Part shown: positions 23,959 to 25,193 of the stretch, one piece after another
Layout: every line of letters starts with the position of its first letter
How positions within the stretch are numbered: position 1 is the stretch's first letter
Origin: RGIG6307 sp964424345
Lineage (GTDB): Bacteria > Bacillota > Clostridia > Lachnospirales > Lachnospiraceae
Assembly (NCBI GenBank): GCA_964424345.1
Contig: CAYRIK010000027.1
Span: 1-25,193 of the forward strand
Direction of reading: 5' to 3'
DNA length: 25,193 nucleotides
Program-made: the position numbers and the translations under genes
The notes under the pieces: generated by a model
Told to the model about the DNA's origin: nothing
Databases searched by the model: none
Seen by the model: only the letters and a program-made list of their open reading frames with translations

Positions 23959-23974
23959 GTTAGTTTTAACTAAC
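23959..23974. promoter_or_regulatory. Inverted repeat at the promoter start, operator candidate
   Basis: GTTAGTT-TT-AACTAAC is a 16-bp dyad with 7-bp arms. It begins at the predicted transcription start of the cytochrome-like gene and extends into the leader, a classical repressor position. The shape (AGTTAG-type half-sites) is like MarR-family operators, but no regulator gene is in the window. Confidence 0.5.
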
Positions 23975-23981
23975 TTTCAAG

Positions 23982-24010
23982 AGTATAGCACGAGTTATTC
24001 ATACTGTCAA
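23982..24010 (-). promoter_or_regulatory. Promoter of the cytochrome-like gene
   Basis: On the minus strand a perfect TTGACA (24005-24010) lies 17 bp from TATACT (23982-23987). This is one of the best consensus promoters in the window, and its start coincides with the dyad at 23959-23974. Confidence 0.75.
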
Positions 24011-24023
24011 TATAGGAAATTGT

Positions 24024-24038
24024 ATAGTGATGCACTAT
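24024..24038 (-). terminator. Weak hairpin after the NlpC/P60-like gene
   Basis: ATAGTG-ATG-CACTAT is a 6-bp stem with a 3-nt loop, 10 bp after the stop of the NlpC/P60-like gene. On the minus strand it is followed by ACAATTT, a poor T run, so terminator function is uncertain. Confidence 0.35.
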
Positions 24039-24047
24039 CCTTCTACC

Positions 24048-24983
24048 CTAATTCCAAACAACCAGTTCTGGCGTTGTGATAATTGCAATCGGCCATTGTG
24101 GATCTGGTCCAAAATGCATTCTCTCTACAGAACAAAATTCCGGTCCATTTTCATTTCCTACATGAAATACCCAATGATAATCATTTTCATATCCTGCATA
24201 AACTACGATATGACTGCAGTGATCCGATTTATTATTCGCATCACAAAATGCAATAATCGAACCTATTGGAATTTCTTTAGCTTCCTCAAACTGAATAAAG
24301 CCACCCTTTAGATTTGCTTCAAATTCTATATTTTCAGAATATCCTTTTTCTACCCAATCTTTAGCTGCAATATACCAATCGTTGGCATTGTATGCCTTTT
24401 CCGGTTTTGTAAGCTCTGAAGTATCAATGCCTGCAACATTTGGTAAATAGTTAAAATATACATAAGTTGCATAGGAAGCACAAACTAACCCATGTCTTTC
24501 AAAAAATGGAATATCAGGAAGCCCTTCTTCTGTCACTTCATATCCATCACTTCCGCCATTATAGGTAATGTCGGACAGCCATCCTTTTCCTCTTTTATTT
24601 GCTGCTAACACATATTGCCACATCAACCCATCAGAACGATGTTTTTCAATATTATAACCTGTATACACCAACGCATCGAAGAAGACATTGTTTTCAAGAT
24701 TTTCGGCTGCATCTGCATAAATGCCATATCCTTCTTGTAATACTGGCTCTTCTTCTAACACCATTTCTGTCTCAGAGGTTTGTTCCATCGTGAGCATTTC
24801 TGTTTCAAGTTCTTGTTCAGATGGAAATATTACTTGTGTCACACCTTGTACAGGAGCATTTTCTACTGCTTTTTCATCCGTTCCATACACTACTGTAAAA
24901 GCAATAAAAAACATACATTGCACTACTAATACGAATGCGACTACTGCACCAAGCACCATAAATCTCCCATTTTTACGTTTCAT
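24048..24983 (-). CDS. Membrane-anchored NlpC/P60-like cysteine peptidase
   Basis: A 311-residue protein. A basic start (MKRKNGRF) and one hydrophobic helix (about 9-33) anchor it in the membrane. An acidic linker (about 36-85) leads to an extracellular domain. Its order of motifs fits the NlpC/P60 peptidoglycan-peptidase fold: Cys168 in GLVCASYATYVYF, then IPIGSIIAF, then His258 in HCSHIVVYAGY, then H274 in FHVGNENG as the third polar residue. The usual DCSG around the cysteine is replaced by LVCAS, so the family call is moderate. The ribosome site GGGGAG precedes ATG 24983. The promoter at 25042-25070 overlaps a dyad. A cell-wall hydrolase role is inferred. Confidence 0.68.
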   Translation of the reverse strand: MKRKNGRFMVLGAVVAFVLVVQCMFFIAFTVVYGTDEKAVENAPVQGVTQVIFPSEQELETEMLTMEQTSETEMVLEEEPVLQEGYGIYADAAENLENNVFFDALVYTGYNIEKHRSDGLMWQYVLAANKRGKGWLSDITYNGGSDGYEVTEEGLPDIPFFERHGLVCASYATYVYFNYLPNVAGIDTSELTKPEKAYNANDWYIAAKDWVEKGYSENIEFEANLKGGFIQFEEAKEIPIGSIIAFCDANNKSDHCSHIVVYAGYENDYHWVFHVGNENGPEFCSVERMHFGPDPQWPIAIITTPELVVWN

Positions 24984-25041
24984 AACATTCTCCCCATAAG
25001 AATTTTATTTCCGATATATTTCCTACCAGAATATTATGTTG

Positions 25042-25071
25042 ATTGTACCACTTTTCATGATATATGAAAAG
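25042..25071 (-). promoter_or_regulatory. Promoter of the NlpC/P60-like gene, overlapped by a dyad
   Basis: On the minus strand TACAAT (25042-25047) with a TGG extended element lies 17 bp from TTTTCA (25065-25070). An inverted repeat CTTTTCAT-N5-ATGAAAAG (25051-25071) covers the -35 and spacer, a position where a bound repressor would block RNA polymerase. Confidence 0.5.
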
Positions 25072-25110
25072 CGCAAAGCAATATACTAGGAAATAAGTAA
25101 CCCTAGATAT

Positions 25111-25151
25111 AAAAAGAAAACCCCCAAAGCACAAGGCTTTGAGGGCTTTTT
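25111..25151. terminator. Terminator of the rpsI transcript, bidirectional in form
   Basis: CCCCCAAAGC (25121-25130) pairs with GCTTTGAGGG (25136-25145) with one mismatch. On the minus strand the stem is followed by TTTTCTTTTT, and on the plus strand by CTTTTT. No plus-strand gene ends nearby, so its task is most likely to end the rpsI transcript arriving from the right edge. Confidence 0.8.
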
Positions 25152-25175
25152 GTAAAATTCGTATTCTCTTGGAAA

Positions 25176-25193
25176 TTATCTCTTAGAGAACTG
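25176..25193 (-). CDS. rpsI: 30S ribosomal protein S9, last five codons only
   Basis: The minus strand at the right edge reads Gln-Phe-Ser-Lys-Arg and then TAA. QFSKR is the almost invariant C-terminus of ribosomal protein S9, whose tail reaches the P-site tRNA on the small subunit. A terminator hairpin follows about 30 bp later. Only 18 bp are present, so the call rests on this motif. Normally rplM would lie upstream, outside the window. Confidence 0.75.
   Translation of the reverse strand, partial: QFSKR

Noticed and set aside
1..25193. CRISPR array, insertion sequence, phage or toxin-antitoxin locus
   Set aside because: No spaced direct repeats, transposase, integrase or paired small toxin/antitoxin ORFs were seen. 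The genes are mainly housekeeping.

Overview
The window looks like chromosomal core DNA from a low-GC Firmicute, most likely a Clostridia member of the Lachnospiraceae type. The evidence is the AT-rich composition, strong AGGAGG ribosome sites, TTGACA/TATAAT promoters, a secA-prfB pair, an eukaryote-like (type 2) isoleucyl-tRNA synthetase, meso-diaminopimelate dehydrogenase, DUF975 and DegV proteins, and an FtsX permease with a very long coiled coil. The taxon is inferred, not proven. No phage, IS element or CRISPR array is visible.

Layout from left to right. 1-281: two serine tRNA genes (GGA, cut by the left edge, and UGA) with their promoter, read leftward. 354-2519: the RNA-binding protein Tex (minus). 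2688-3521: a DUF975 membrane protein (plus), ending in an elaborate nested hairpin. 3634-3753: a short remnant of a carbon-nitrogen hydrolase (minus). 3862-7571: secA and prfB as an operon (minus). 7774-10887: ileS (minus). 11008-12929: ddh followed by degV (minus), with a structured leader between them. 13064-17261: an ABC ATPase plus coiled-coil FtsX permease (minus). 17408-21147: an operon of MBOAT acyltransferase, SGNH protein and aldehyde dehydrogenase (minus). 21301-23482: a regulated mgtE magnesium-transporter operon with an ElaA-type acetyltransferase (plus). 23606-23938: a four-His, four-helix membrane protein (minus). 24048-24983: a membrane-anchored NlpC/P60-like protein (minus). 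25176-25193: the last codons of rpsI (minus).

The most interesting signal is the mgtE leader (21301-21628). A consensus promoter is followed by a 30-codon ORF with a strong ribosome site, then a canonical intrinsic terminator (7-bp stem plus seven T), then mgtE. A segment inside the small ORF can pair with the 5' arm of that terminator, so terminator and antiterminator exclude each other. No M-box motif is recognisable. This has the architecture of translation-coupled attenuation of a magnesium transporter by a leader peptide.

Other points for a second look are: an RF2 gene whose programmed frameshift site has been resolved by loss of one T exactly at codon 25/26; an IleRS with HHGT in place of HxGH; a three-way-junction-like leader that would hide the degV ribosome site; a perfect 18-bp palindrome just downstream of the ddh promoter; a small membrane protein with two His-X13-His pairs and an operator-like dyad at its promoter start; and the hydrolase remnant. 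All functional calls rest on reading the sequence and on recall of protein families. No database search was run.
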